48,771 bases of DNA, taken from assembly GCF_014648575.1 (NCBI RefSeq), contig NZ_BMRJ01000005.1, positions 127,187-175,957 on the forward strand, read 5' to 3'. The translations under genes and the position numbers were made by a program. The notes below the pieces were generated by a model that was not told the origin of the DNA, did no database searches, and saw only the letters and a list, made by a program, of their open reading frames with translations. Shown piece by piece: positions 19,458 to 27,487 of this stretch (within the stretch, counting starts at the first letter, position 1; every line of letters starts with the position of its first letter). The stretch comes from Agromyces mediolanus (lineage in GTDB: Bacteria > Actinomycetota > Actinomycetes > Actinomycetales > Microbacteriaceae).

Positions 19458-20462
19458 TCAGTGCGCGGCCGCCTCGATCGTCTGCCTGGTCACGCGCTTG
19501 CGGAAGATCCAGTACGTCCATGCCTGGTACGCGAGCACGAGCGGCAGGAAGATCAGCGCGGTCCAGCTCATGAAGGTGAGCGTATAGGGCGTGCTCGAGG
19601 CGTTCGCGATCGTGAGGCTGTTCGCCGGGTCGTTGGACGCGGGCATCACCTCGGGGAAGAGCGCGGCGAAGAGCCCGACCACGGCGGCCGCGATCGTGAG
19701 CGCCATGAGCCCGAAGGCCAGGCCCTCCTTCCCGCGCGTGTTCGCGAGCACCCCGCCGATGAGCGCGACGGCCGCCACGGCCGCCAGCCCCCAGAACCAA
19801 GCGGAGCCCTGCGCGACGCCCGTCCACAGCAGGAACGCCGCGGCGACGACGATCGTGATGACGCCCGCCCTCGTCGCGAGCCGCTTGGCGCGGGCCCGCA
19901 GCTCGCCCTCGGTCTTCAGCGCGATGAAGACGGCGCCGTGCGTGAAGAACAGCAGCAGCGTCGTGGCGCCGCCGAGCAGGGCGTACGGGTTCAGCAGATC
20001 GAACAGCGTCCCCGTGTAGTTGTGATCGGCGTCGAGCGGCACGCCCTGCACGATGTTCGCGAACGCGACGCCCCAGAGCAGTGCCGGCACGGCCGAGCCG
20101 ACGATGATCATCCGGTCGAACCAGGCCTTCCACTGCGACTCGGGCCGCTGGTGCCGGTACTCGAACGAGACGCCGCGGGCGATGAGCGCGAGCAGGATGA
20201 GCAGCAGCGCGAGGTAGAAGCCGGAGAACAGCGTCGCGTACCACTCGGGGAACGCCGCGAAGAGCGCAGCGCCCGCGACGATCACCCAGGTCTCGTTGAG
20301 ATCCCAGACGGGGCCGATCGTGTTGATCATGACCCGGCGGTCGGTGTCGTCCTTCGCGAGGAAGGGCATGGTCATGCCGACGCCGAAGTCGAAGCCGTCG
20401 AGCACGAAGTAGCCGACGAAGAGGAAGGCGACGATCCAGAACCAGAGCACGGCGAGATCCAT
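19458..20462 (-). CDS. cydB: Cytochrome bd ubiquinol oxidase subunit II
   Basis: The protein has 334 residues with about eight to nine membrane helices. It begins with the conserved FWIVAFLFVGYFVLDGFDFGVGM and includes GPVWDLNETWVIVAGAALFAAFP, both diagnostic for CydB. The subunit packs against CydA in the quinol:oxygen oxidoreductase. Its ATG lies 12 bases after the cydA stop, preceded by AGAAGGAG. The C-terminus YQAWTYWIFRKRVTRQ is normal, so the gene is complete. Confidence 0.97.
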   Translation of the reverse strand: MDLAVLWFWIVAFLFVGYFVLDGFDFGVGMTMPFLAKDDTDRRVMINTIGPVWDLNETWVIVAGAALFAAFPEWYATLFSGFYLALLLILLALIARGVSFEYRHQRPESQWKAWFDRMIIVGSAVPALLWGVAFANIVQGVPLDADHNYTGTLFDLLNPYALLGGATTLLLFFTHGAVFIALKTEGELRARAKRLATRAGVITIVVAAAFLLWTGVAQGSAWFWGLAAVAAVALIGGVLANTRGKEGLAFGLMALTIAAAVVGLFAALFPEVMPASNDPANSLTIANASSTPYTLTFMSWTALIFLPLVLAYQAWTYWIFRKRVTRQTIEAAAH

Positions 20463-20474
20463 GACGAACTCCTT

Positions 20475-21887
20475 CTAGTAGACCGTCGAGGGCTGCTCGA
20501 CGCGTCCGGTCTCGGGGTCGGGGGCGCCGATCTCGGGCGGTCCCTTCCTGACGGCGCGGATGATGAGGCGCACTTCGACGACGGCGAGGATGCCGTAGAT
20601 CAGCGTGAAGGCGGTCAGAGAGATGAGCACGTCGAGGCCGGTGACGTTGGGCGACACGGCCGACTCCGTGAACATCTGGCTGAAGACGATCCAGGGCTGC
20701 CGGCCCATCTCCGTGAAGACCCAGCCGACGATCATGGCGCCGAGCGAGAGCGGGAAGCTCCAGATCGCGACCTTCCACACCCACTTCTGCTTCGGCATCC
20801 GCCCCTTGCGGGTGAGCCAGAGCCCCACGACGGCGACGAGGACGTGCGCCATGCCGAGCCCGATCATCCAGCGGAACGCCCAGTAGGTGACCCAGATGAT
20901 CGGCGTGTAGTCGCCGGGGCCCCAGAGCTCGGTGTACTGGGCCTGCAGATCGTTGATGCCCTCGACGCAGCCGTCGAGGCTGTGCGTCGACAGCAGCGAC
21001 AGGAGATACGGGACGCGGATCGAGAAGAGCTCGTTCGTGCCGTCCGGCGTCCCGAGCGTGAAGATCGAGAAGGAGGCGTCCGCGCCGCACACGGTGTCGT
21101 AGGTGGCTTCGGCCGCGGCCATCTTCATCGGCTGCGTTGCGACCATCGCGAGGCTCAGCTGATCGCCGAAGAAGGTGGTCAGCGCGCCGGAGACGACCAT
21201 CGCCCAGAGCCCGAACTTCAGGGCGGGGCGCATGGTGTCGAGGTGCTGGTTGCGCGAGAGGTGCCACGCGGCTGCGGTGATGATGAGGCCCGAGGACACC
21301 ATGAAGGCCGCGGCGATCGTGTGCGGGAAGGCGGCGAGGGCCACGGGGTTCGACAGCACGGCCCAGATGTCGACGAGCTCGGCCCGGCCTCGCTCGGCGT
21401 TCACCTCGAAGCCGACGGGGTTCTGCATCCACGCGTTCGCGGCGATGATGAAGTACGCCGAGACGATCGAGCCGACCGCGGTCACCCAGATGGTGGCGAG
21501 GTGCAGCTTCTGCGGCAAGCGGTTCCAGCCGAAGATCCAGAGGCCGATGAACGTCGCCTCGAGGAAGAAGGCGAGCAGGCCCTCGAGCGCGAGCGGGGCG
21601 CCGAAGATGTCGCCGACGAAGCGGGAGTACTCCGACCAGTTCATGCCGAACTGGAACTCCTGCACGATGCCGGTGACGACGCCCATCGCGAAGTTGATGA
21701 GGAAGATCGAGCCGAAGAACCTGGTGATGCGCAGGTACTCGACCTTCGCCGTGCGCACCCAGGCGGTCTGGAAGATCGCCGTCGTCGTGGCGAGGCCGAT
21801 CGTGAGCGGGACGAACAGGAAGTGGTAGACGGTGGTCAGACCGAACTGCCACCTGGCCAGCAAGAGCGGATCGAGCAGATCATTCAC
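20475..21887 (-). CDS. cydA: Cytochrome bd ubiquinol oxidase subunit I
   Basis: The protein has 470 residues. The N-terminal RWQFGLTTVYHFLFVPLTIG carries H22, the heme ligand of the first helix. The sequence continues with GVVTGIVQEFQFGMNWSEYS and GDIFGAPLALEGLLAFFLEATFIGLW. The total length suggests the short Q-loop type. It contains the two b hemes and heme d site and reduces oxygen with very high affinity without pumping protons. I chose GTG at 21887, preceded by AAGGGGG; the longer frame to 21956 would run across an operator and adds 23 Arg-rich residues foreign to the family. It is the first gene of cydABDC, divergent from the BlaI-type repressor with two palindromes between them. Confidence 0.96.
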   Translation of the reverse strand: MNDLLDPLLLARWQFGLTTVYHFLFVPLTIGLATTTAIFQTAWVRTAKVEYLRITRFFGSIFLINFAMGVVTGIVQEFQFGMNWSEYSRFVGDIFGAPLALEGLLAFFLEATFIGLWIFGWNRLPQKLHLATIWVTAVGSIVSAYFIIAANAWMQNPVGFEVNAERGRAELVDIWAVLSNPVALAAFPHTIAAAFMVSSGLIITAAAWHLSRNQHLDTMRPALKFGLWAMVVSGALTTFFGDQLSLAMVATQPMKMAAAEATYDTVCGADASFSIFTLGTPDGTNELFSIRVPYLLSLLSTHSLDGCVEGINDLQAQYTELWGPGDYTPIIWVTYWAFRWMIGLGMAHVLVAVVGLWLTRKGRMPKQKWVWKVAIWSFPLSLGAMIVGWVFTEMGRQPWIVFSQMFTESAVSPNVTGLDVLISLTAFTLIYGILAVVEVRLIIRAVRKGPPEIGAPDPETGRVEQPSTVY

Positions 21888-21927
21888 AGGGTGCCCCCTT
21901 CGCGGCCGTCCGGGCCCGAGCGGATGA

Positions 21928-21946
21928 CTTCTACACCTCGTAGAAG
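21928..21946. promoter_or_regulatory. Operator 1: CTTCTAC-N5-GTAGAAG
   Basis: The perfect 7-bp dyad (21928-21934 and 21940-21946) lies 41 bases upstream of the cydA start. BlaI/MecI-family repressors bind short palindromes built on TAC/GTA cores. It is the nearer copy to cydA and probably overlaps that promoter. The dyad is seen; the binding protein is inferred. Confidence 0.7.
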
Positions 21947-21959
21947 CCTGCGCCATCCA

Positions 21960-21982
21960 TTCTTCTACTCGATGTAGAAGAA
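21960..21982. promoter_or_regulatory. Operator 2: same dyad with 9-bp arms
   Basis: The arms 21960-21968 and 21974-21982 are perfect inverted repeats containing the CTTCTAC/GTAGAAG core with the same 5-base spacer. Its centre is 34 bases from that of operator 1, about three helical turns. It covers the region where the -35 of the repressor gene should be, 15 bases before its -10, so autorepression is likely. Confidence 0.72.
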
Positions 21983-21997
21983 GTGCAAGTCACGCAG

Positions 21998-22003
21998 TAC
22001 GAT
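21998..22003 (+). promoter_or_regulatory. -10 element (TACGAT) of the BlaI-type repressor gene
   Basis: TACGAT is followed by 6 bases and the ATG at 22010, predicting a leaderless mRNA. Confidence 0.5.
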
Positions 22004-22009
22004 GAAGCA

Positions 22010-22387
22010 ATGGCAGGTCTTGGCGAGCTCGAACGAGCGGTGATGGAAGAGCTCTGGACGAGCGACGCCGCACTCACGGCCAATGAGCTGCGGGACCGGC
22101 TCGTGCTGACCGGTTCCGACAGCGGCCGTTCCCCCGCGACGACGACGGTGCTCACCGTGCTGTCCCGCCTCGAGCGCAAGGGCTTCGTCTCCCGCTCGCG
22201 CGACCAGCGCCCGCACCGCTACCGCGCGCTGCTCAGCCGCGCCGAGCACACCGCGGAGCTCATGCACGAGGTGCTCGACTCCTCGCACGACCGCGCCGGC
22301 GCACTCGCACGCTTCGTCGGCACCGTGACCGCCGGCGAGGCGCAGACCCTCCGCCGCCTCCTCGACGAGCTCAGCGCCCGGCACTGA
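22010..22387 (+). CDS. BlaI/MecI/CopY-family winged-helix repressor
   Basis: The protein has 125 residues. The winged helix domain (about 4-72) shows LGELERAVMEELW, LTANELRDRL and the recognition helix TTVLTVLSRLERKGFVSR, followed by a C-terminal dimerisation helix bundle, as in BlaI and MecI. I chose ATG 22010 rather than GTG 21983 because the -10 TACGAT sits 6 bases before it, the extra nine residues are not conserved, and 21983 directly abuts operator 2. A metallopeptidase gene follows after 2 bases, reproducing the blaI-blaR order. In M. tuberculosis the BlaI homologue is reported to act beyond beta-lactamase, including on ATP synthase genes. Control of the divergent cyd operon is inferred. 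Confidence 0.92.
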   Translation: MAGLGELERAVMEELWTSDAALTANELRDRLVLTGSDSGRSPATTTVLTVLSRLERKGFVSRSRDQRPHRYRALLSRAEHTAELMHEVLDSSHDRAGALARFVGTVTAGEAQTLRRLLDELSARH

Positions 22388-22389
22388 CC

Positions 22390-23316
22390 ATGCTCGTCGT
22401 CGCGGCCGTGCTCGCGGCCCTCGCGATCACCCTCGCGTGGCCGGCCCCGCTCGCCCTCGCGAGCGCCGCATGGCCGGCCCGGGCTCCCGCCCTCGCCCTC
22501 GCCCTCTGGCAGGCGATCGCCCTCGCCGGCGGTCTCGCCATGATCGGGAGCCTCCTCGCCTTCGGCGCCTCCGCCTCCGGCTCGCTCCTCGCCGGACTCG
22601 AGGACCTGCTCCCCCATCTCGTCGACGGCCCGATCCCCGAGCACTACGGCGTGTTCGAGATCGCCGCCCTCACGCTCGCCGCGGGACTCGCGGTGCACCT
22701 CGCCCTGAACCTCGCCCTCACCGCGGTCTCGGCCGAGCGGGAGCGGCGGCGCCAGCACCAGCTCATCGATCTGCTGAGCGAGCCGCTGCCCGGCCAGCCC
22801 GGAACCCGCGTGCTCGCCCACCCGGTGCCCCTCGCGTACTGCGTGCCCGGCCTGCGCACGGCGACGGTGCTCACCGACGGCCTCATCGGCGCGCTCGAGG
22901 ACGACGAGCTCGCCGCGGTCGTCGCGCACGAGCGCACCCATCTCGAGCAGCTGCACCACCTCGTGCTGCTGTCGTTCCGGGCCTGGCACAGCGCGCTGCC
23001 CTGGTTCCCGATCGCGAACCGCGCCGAGCGCGCCGTGTCGACCCTGACGGAGATGCTCGCCGACGACGGCGCCCGGCGCACGACCGGGGCCGAGCCGCTG
23101 CGTCGGGCGGCGGAACGCCTCGGCGCCGACGCGGAGCCCTTCGCCTACGCGGACGCCGGCGGGGTCCGACCCGACCCGGACCTGCTGGAGGCGCGGCTTC
23201 GCCGCTTGGACGAGCCGATCCAGCCGCTGCCGCTCGTCGAGCGCGTGGGCATCGTCGCGACCGCGGTCATCCTCGTCGCGACGCCCATCGTCTCGATGAT
23301 CGCGATCCTCCGCTGA
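22390..23316 (+). CDS. M56-family membrane zinc metallopeptidase (BlaR1-like, without a sensor domain)
   Basis: The protein has 308 residues. Membrane helices are predicted at about 1-25, 35-62, 87-113 and 278-305. The cytoplasmic-type catalytic domain contains HERTH (H180, E181, H184) in VVAHERTHLEQLHH and a downstream ExxxD (E221, D225) as third ligand region. BlaR1 and MecR1 share this core but carry an extracellular penicillin-binding domain at the C-terminus. Here the protein ends right after the last helix, so no such sensor exists. It probably cleaves or triggers cleavage of the repressor encoded 2 bases upstream. The activating signal is unknown. It follows the repressor in one operon. 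Confidence 0.88.
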   Translation: MLVVAAVLAALAITLAWPAPLALASAAWPARAPALALALWQAIALAGGLAMIGSLLAFGASASGSLLAGLEDLLPHLVDGPIPEHYGVFEIAALTLAAGLAVHLALNLALTAVSAERERRRQHQLIDLLSEPLPGQPGTRVLAHPVPLAYCVPGLRTATVLTDGLIGALEDDELAAVVAHERTHLEQLHHLVLLSFRAWHSALPWFPIANRAERAVSTLTEMLADDGARRTTGAEPLRRAAERLGADAEPFAYADAGGVRPDPDLLEARLRRLDEPIQPLPLVERVGIVATAVILVATPIVSMIAILR

Positions 23317-23410
23317 GGCCGGGCCGTCCCGCCGCGATCTCACTCCGCGGTACGGGGCGCACGCCCGCGTGATCACTCCCTGGTCGGATGTCCTCCCCAG
23401 CCACGGCCCG

Positions 23411-23416
23411 TAGGCT
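23411..23416 (+). promoter_or_regulatory. -10 element (TAGGCT) of the DedA gene
   Basis: TAGGCT is 8 bases before the ATG at 23425. The 108-base gap after the M56 gene holds no other clear element. Confidence 0.45.
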
Positions 23417-23424
23417 CGGTGACG

Positions 23425-24189
23425 ATGAACGAGCTGCTCGATTGGATCCTCGACACCGTCCAGAGCGTGGACCCGGTGCTGCGCACCGTGCTGGCGGGGA
23501 TCGGCATCATGCTCGAGACCTCGGTGCTCATCGGCCTCATCGTGCCCGGCGACACGGTCGTGATCGTCGCCTCGACGGCGATCGAGGACGGCACGCAGTA
23601 CGTGGCGATGCTCCTCACGGTCATCGTCGGTGCGCTGCTCGGCGAGACGATCGGCTTCGTGCTGGGCCGCTGGTTCGGCCCGCGCATCCAGCACTCGCGG
23701 CTCGGCCGGCGCATCGGCGAGGCGAACTGGCAGCGCGCCCAGCGCTACCTCGACCGGCGAGGCGGGCCCGCGGTGTTCATCTCGCGCTTCCTGCCGGTGC
23801 TGCACTCGCTCGTGCCGCTCACCGTCGGCATGAGCACGATGAGCTATCGCCGCTTCCTCGCCTGGACCGCGCCCGCGTGCGCGATCTGGGCCGCCGCGTA
23901 CACGACGGTCGGCTGGGTGGCGGCGGGCAGCTACCGAGAGCTCAGCCGCGAACTCCACTGGGCCGGCTACGTCTTCGTCGCCGTCATCGCGGTCTTCCTC
24001 ATCGTCGTCTGGATCGCGAAGAAGCTGCTCCTGCGCTCGGAGGCCCGCCACCTCGAGGCAGCCGACGCAGACCCGGGCGACGTGGCCCCCACCGACGCCG
24101 TTCCGGCCGATGCGAGCCCCGCCGACGCGGCGCTCCGCGACGGCGAGGCGAGCCGGCGCACGACCGAGGGGCCGGAGCCCCGGGCGTAG
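23425..24189 (+). CDS. DedA-family (SNARE-associated/VTT domain) membrane protein
   Basis: The protein has 254 residues. The VTT domain is recognised by ETSVLIGLIVPGDTVVIVAS, GALLGETIGFVLGRWFGPR and FISRFLPVLHSLVPLTVGMSTMSYRRF, with about five helices or re-entrant loops up to residue 207. The tail of about 45 residues is Asp/Ala-rich, low-complexity and acidic. Several DedA proteins move undecaprenyl phosphate or phospholipids across the membrane, so a role in cell wall lipid recycling is possible but not shown. GTG at 23419 is only 2 bases from the -10 element, which argues for ATG 23425. A 5-bp GC hairpin (24168-24181) lies over the 3' end. Confidence 0.9.
   Translation: MNELLDWILDTVQSVDPVLRTVLAGIGIMLETSVLIGLIVPGDTVVIVASTAIEDGTQYVAMLLTVIVGALLGETIGFVLGRWFGPRIQHSRLGRRIGEANWQRAQRYLDRRGGPAVFISRFLPVLHSLVPLTVGMSTMSYRRFLAWTAPACAIWAAAYTTVGWVAAGSYRELSRELHWAGYVFVAVIAVFLIVVWIAKKLLLRSEARHLEAADADPGDVAPTDAVPADASPADAALRDGEASRRTTEGPEPRA
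24168..24181 (+). terminator. Possible short terminator hairpin at the 3' end of the DedA gene
   Basis: GGGGC-CGGA-GCCCC is a perfect 5-bp stem just before the stop codon. It is short and without a T tract, but lies between two converging genes with only 33 intergenic bases. Confidence 0.3.
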
Positions 24190-24222
24190 CCCGACGTTCC
24201 GACCCCTCTGCGGAACCGAGTC

Positions 24223-25152
24223 TTAGAACAGCGCCTTCTCGGCCAGCCAGTCCTTCGCGATCTGCGCGGCCGACTGCTGCTCGTTGACGCTCAGCGAGTT
24301 CAGCGCGACGAGGTCCTCGGGGGTGAGCGCGGCGCTCACCGTGTCGATGACCTTCGCCATCTCGTCGGTGACCTTCTCGCTCACCACAGGCACGACGTTC
24401 GAGGCGAGGAAGAGCCCCTCGGGGTCGTCCAGCGTCACGAGGTCGTTCGCGGCGATGTTGGGGTCGGCGCTGAAGATGTTGACCATCTGCACCTGGTCGT
24501 CGACGAGCGCCTTCAGGGTGAGCGGGCCGCCGTTGTCCTCGATCGGCGTGAACGCCACATCGACCCCGTAGACCGACTTCAGGCCCTCCGGCCCGTAGGG
24601 CCGGGTCGCCAGCTCGGAGTTGCCGCCGAGCGTGATCTGCGTGGTGACGTTCTTGAGGTCGGCCAGGCTCTTCACATTGTTGGTCTCGGAGAACGTCTTG
24701 GTGACGTTGTACGAGTCCTGGTCGGTGGCGGGCGACTGCTCGAGCACGCGCAGCCCGTCGGGCAGCGCGCCCTCGAGGGCGGTGTAGACGTCGTCGCTCG
24801 TCGTCGCCGTGGTGTCGGGCTCGAAGAACTGCAGCAGGTTGCCCGTGTACTCGGGGAAGACGTCGATCGAGCCGTCCTCGATCTCGGGCATGTAGACCTC
24901 GCGCTGCCCGATGCGGAACTGGCGGTCGACCGTGAAGCCGTTCTCCTCCAGCGCCTGCGCGTAGAGCTCGGCGATGATCTCGTTCGAGTAGTAGTCCTGC
25001 GAGCCGATGACGACGGTGTCGCCCCCGGAGCCGCCCGGCGAGGACGACTCGTCGAGCGGGTCGCCGCCGGAGGCGCAGCCGGCGAGGGCGGTCATCGCGC
25101 CGACGGCGACGGCCGCCAGGGCGATGCGGAGGGTGGTGCGTGCCGTGTTCAT
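24223..25152 (-). CDS. Osmoprotectant/glycine-betaine-type substrate-binding lipoprotein
   Basis: The protein has 309 residues. The signal peptide ends in the lipobox LAGC with C26, and a Gly/Ser linker leads to an OpuAC-type domain (VVIGSQDYYSNEIIAELYAQALEENGFTV, then DVFPEYTGNLLQFF). These are hallmarks of OpuC/ProX-like binding proteins for choline, carnitine or betaine. The mature protein would be anchored to the outer face of the membrane. The ATG overlaps the permease stop by 4 bases, and it is the last gene of the operon. The precise ligand cannot be read by eye; the cation-cage aromatics were not mapped. Confidence 0.92.
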   Translation of the reverse strand: MNTARTTLRIALAAVAVGAMTALAGCASGGDPLDESSSPGGSGGDTVVIGSQDYYSNEIIAELYAQALEENGFTVDRQFRIGQREVYMPEIEDGSIDVFPEYTGNLLQFFEPDTTATTSDDVYTALEGALPDGLRVLEQSPATDQDSYNVTKTFSETNNVKSLADLKNVTTQITLGGNSELATRPYGPEGLKSVYGVDVAFTPIEDNGGPLTLKALVDDQVQMVNIFSADPNIAANDLVTLDDPEGLFLASNVVPVVSEKVTDEMAKVIDTVSAALTPEDLVALNSLSVNEQQSAAQIAKDWLAEKALF

Positions 25153-25892
25153 ACTGGATTCCCTTCGGTGATGGTGCGTCGGGCAGCGGTGCGCGTGCGG
25201 ACCGGCTTGCCGCCCGTGCGGGCGGAGCGGGCGAGGCGCACCCCGGTCGGAGTGACGAGGCGCTGCAGGATGGCGAACGCGCCGTCGACGACGAGGGCGA
25301 GCAGGATGACGAGGAGTGAGGCGCCGAGCATCTGCGCGTAGTCGCGCGTCTTCAACCCCTCGAAGATGAAACGACCGAGGCCGACGTCGGCCAGGTAGGC
25401 GGCGAGCATCGCGGTGGCGATGACCTGCAGCGCCGCCGAGCGGATGCCGCCCACCACGATCGGCATGCCGATGGGCAGCTCGACCTTGCCGACGATCTGC
25501 GTCTCGCGCATGCCCATCGCCCTGGCCGCGTCGACCGTGCGGCGGTCGACCGATTCGAAGCCCGCGTAGGCGCCCGCGAGCAGCGGCGGGATGGCGAGGA
25601 TGACGAGCGCGAGCACGGGGGCGCGCAGGCCGATGCCGAGCCAGAGCCCGAACAGCGTCAGCACGCCGAGCGTGGGCAGGGCGCGGAGCCCGCCCGACAC
25701 CATCACGGCGAGCTGCTTGCCGCGACCGGTGTGGCCGATCAGCCCGCCGATCGGCAGCGCGATGACGGCCGCGATGACGAGCACGACGGCCGAGACCGCC
25801 AGGTGCTGCAGCAGGCGCGCGCTGATGCCGCTCGGCCCGCCCCAGTTCGCCGGGTCGAGGAGCCAGGCGATCGCGTCGGCGAAGAGGTTCAT
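25149..25892 (-). CDS. Osmoprotectant-type ABC transporter permease
   Basis: The protein has 247 residues and about five to six membrane helices. The EAA loop is visible in DAARAMGMRETQIVGKVELPIGMPIVVGGIR, where the ATPase docks. The start GGLRALPTLGVLTLFGLWLGIG is typical of OpuCB/OpuCD proteins. The C-terminal 35 residues are basic. The ATG overlaps the stop of the other permease and the stop overlaps the binding-protein ATG. With its sister permease it should form a heterodimeric channel. Confidence 0.92.
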   Translation of the reverse strand: MNLFADAIAWLLDPANWGGPSGISARLLQHLAVSAVVLVIAAVIALPIGGLIGHTGRGKQLAVMVSGGLRALPTLGVLTLFGLWLGIGLRAPVLALVILAIPPLLAGAYAGFESVDRRTVDAARAMGMRETQIVGKVELPIGMPIVVGGIRSAALQVIATAMLAAYLADVGLGRFIFEGLKTRDYAQMLGASLLVILLALVVDGAFAILQRLVTPTGVRLARSARTGGKPVRTRTAARRTITEGNPV

Positions 25893-26581
25893 GCCGGCTC
25901 ACCCGCCTCGATCGGGACGGCCTGCGCCGAACTGCGCCGGCTCGGGGCGGCGCGCCGCGACCAGGGCAACAGCAGCCGGCCGGCGAGCACGCTCAGCGCG
26001 TCGAGGGCGAGCGCGAGCACCATCGTCGCGACGATGCCCGTGACGATCTCGGCCACGATGCCCCGCTGGAAGCCGTCGGTGAACAGGCTGCCGAGGCTCT
26101 GCACCCCGATCACGGCGCCGACCGTGACGAGGCTCACCGTGCTGACGATCACCACGCGGAGCCCGGCGAGCAGCACGGGGCCGGCGAGCGGCAGCTCGAC
26201 GGCCCAGAACCGGCCGACGGCGGAGTACCCCATGGCGGTGGCCGCGAGGCGGGTGTCGGGCGAGACCGCGTCGAAGGCGTCGGCGGCCGTGCGCACCATG
26301 ACCGCGATGCCGTAGAGCGTCAGCGCGACGACGAGGTTCAGCGGCGAGCGGATGCCGAAGCCGGTGATCGCCGGCAGGGCGATGAACAGCGCCAGCGAGG
26401 GGATCGCGTAGAGCACCCCGCAGAGCGTGAGCAGCACGCCTCTGGCCCACCGTTGCCGGTGCGCCAGGTAGCCGATCGGGATCGCGATCACGAAGCTCAG
26501 TATGATCGCCGGCACCGACAGTGCGAGGTGGACGAGCAGCAGCTCGCCGACGAGGCCCAGGTTCTGGACGAGCCAGTTCAC
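25889..26581 (-). CDS. Osmoprotectant-type ABC transporter permease
   Basis: The protein has 230 residues with about five membrane helices. Characteristic parts are LSVPAIILSFVIAIPIGYLAHR, GVLYAIPSLALFIALP and the EAA loop RLAATAMGYSAVGRFWAVELPLAGPVLLAGLR. The GTG start overlaps the ATPase stop by 4 bases. The C-terminal tail is Arg-rich. It pairs with the next permease, so the importer uses two different membrane subunits. Confidence 0.92.
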   Translation of the reverse strand: MNWLVQNLGLVGELLLVHLALSVPAIILSFVIAIPIGYLAHRQRWARGVLLTLCGVLYAIPSLALFIALPAITGFGIRSPLNLVVALTLYGIAVMVRTAADAFDAVSPDTRLAATAMGYSAVGRFWAVELPLAGPVLLAGLRVVIVSTVSLVTVGAVIGVQSLGSLFTDGFQRGIVAEIVTGIVATMVLALALDALSVLAGRLLLPWSRRAAPSRRSSAQAVPIEAGEPA

Positions 26582-27390
26582 GGTTCGAGGACTCCCGCCG
26601 GCCGGCCGTCCTCGTCGACGACGACGCGTCGGCCGTCGACCTCCTCGAGCCGCAGGCGGCGCCGGCCGCGGTCGGCGCCCACGAAGCCGCTGACGAAGTC
26701 GTCGGCCGGGCTCGCCAGGAACTCCGCCGGTTCGCCGGACTGCACCACCTTGCCGCCGGTGCGGAGCAGCACCACCTGATCGCCGAGGAGGAACGCCTCG
26801 TCGATGTCGTGGGTGACGAAGACGACCGTCTTGCCGAGCTCGCGCTGGAGCCGCCGGAGCTCCTGCTGGAGCTCCTGCCGCACCAGCGGGTCGACGGCGC
26901 CGAACGGCTCGTCCATGAGCAGGATGTTGGGATCGGCGGCGAGGCCGCGGGCGACGCCGACGCGCTGCTGCTGCCCGCCGGAGAGCTGCGCCGGGTACTT
27001 CTGCGCCAGCGAGGCATCCAGTCCGACCGTCTCGAGCAGCTCCATGGCCCTGGCCCGCGCCGGCTGGCGGCGCGTCCCCTTCAGCAGCGGCACCGTCATG
27101 ACGTTGTCGAGCACGGTGCGATGCGGCAGGAGGCCCGAGTTCTGCATGACGTAGCCGATCGAGCGGCGCAGGCGCACCGGGTCGACCGTGGCGACGTCGG
27201 TGCCGTCGATGAGCACGGCCCCGTCAGTCGGATCCACCATCCGGTTGATCATGCGCAGCAGCGTGGTCTTGCCGGAGCCGGAGGTGCCGACGAGGACCGT
27301 GGTCGTGCGGGGCGGGACGACGAGGTCCACACCGCCGACCGCGACCGTGCCGTCCGGATACTGCTTGGTGACGCCGCGGAACTCGATCAT
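26578..27390 (-). CDS. Osmoprotectant-type ABC transporter ATP-binding protein
   Basis: The protein has 270 residues. Walker A GTSGSGKTT is at 35-43, the signature LSGGQ at 136-140 and Walker B ILLMDEP at 156-162, followed by the switch His in VTHD. The sequence IEFRGVTKQYPDG and NRMVDPTDGAVLIDG fit the OpuCA/ProV group. Unlike many OpuCA proteins it has only about 40 residues after the ATPase core, so a full tandem CBS sensor domain is absent. The ATG at 27390 has GGGGGAG upstream; a longer frame runs back into the TetR gene but has no conserved content. It is the first transporter gene, 97 bases after the TetR stop. Confidence 0.93.
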   Translation of the reverse strand: MIEFRGVTKQYPDGTVAVGGVDLVVPPRTTTVLVGTSGSGKTTLLRMINRMVDPTDGAVLIDGTDVATVDPVRLRRSIGYVMQNSGLLPHRTVLDNVMTVPLLKGTRRQPARARAMELLETVGLDASLAQKYPAQLSGGQQQRVGVARGLAADPNILLMDEPFGAVDPLVRQELQQELRRLQRELGKTVVFVTHDIDEAFLLGDQVVLLRTGGKVVQSGEPAEFLASPADDFVSGFVGADRGRRRLRLEEVDGRRVVVDEDGRPAGVLEP

Positions 27391-27487
27391 GTATCGCTCT
27401 CCCCCGCCCGGTGGGTCCGAACGCGAGGACCAGCAAAACATCAATCCGGCCGGCGGGCAACGCCTCCATCGGCGCGGCGCGGGTGCG

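Noticed and set aside
20465..20485. A third copy of the cyd operator near the cydA stop (CTTCTAGTAGA)
   Set aside because: The arms touch with no 5-base spacer and it coincides with the cydB ribosome site and the cydA stop codon, so it looks accidental.
21888..21956. A longer cydA start at 21956
   Set aside because: The added 23 residues are Arg/Pro/Gly-rich, unlike CydA, and would be encoded across operator 1; GTG 21887 has a strong ribosome site.
22010..23316. A beta-lactam resistance locus
   Set aside because: The peptidase lacks the penicillin-binding sensor and no beta-lactamase or PBP2a-like gene is nearby; the divergent gene is cydA.
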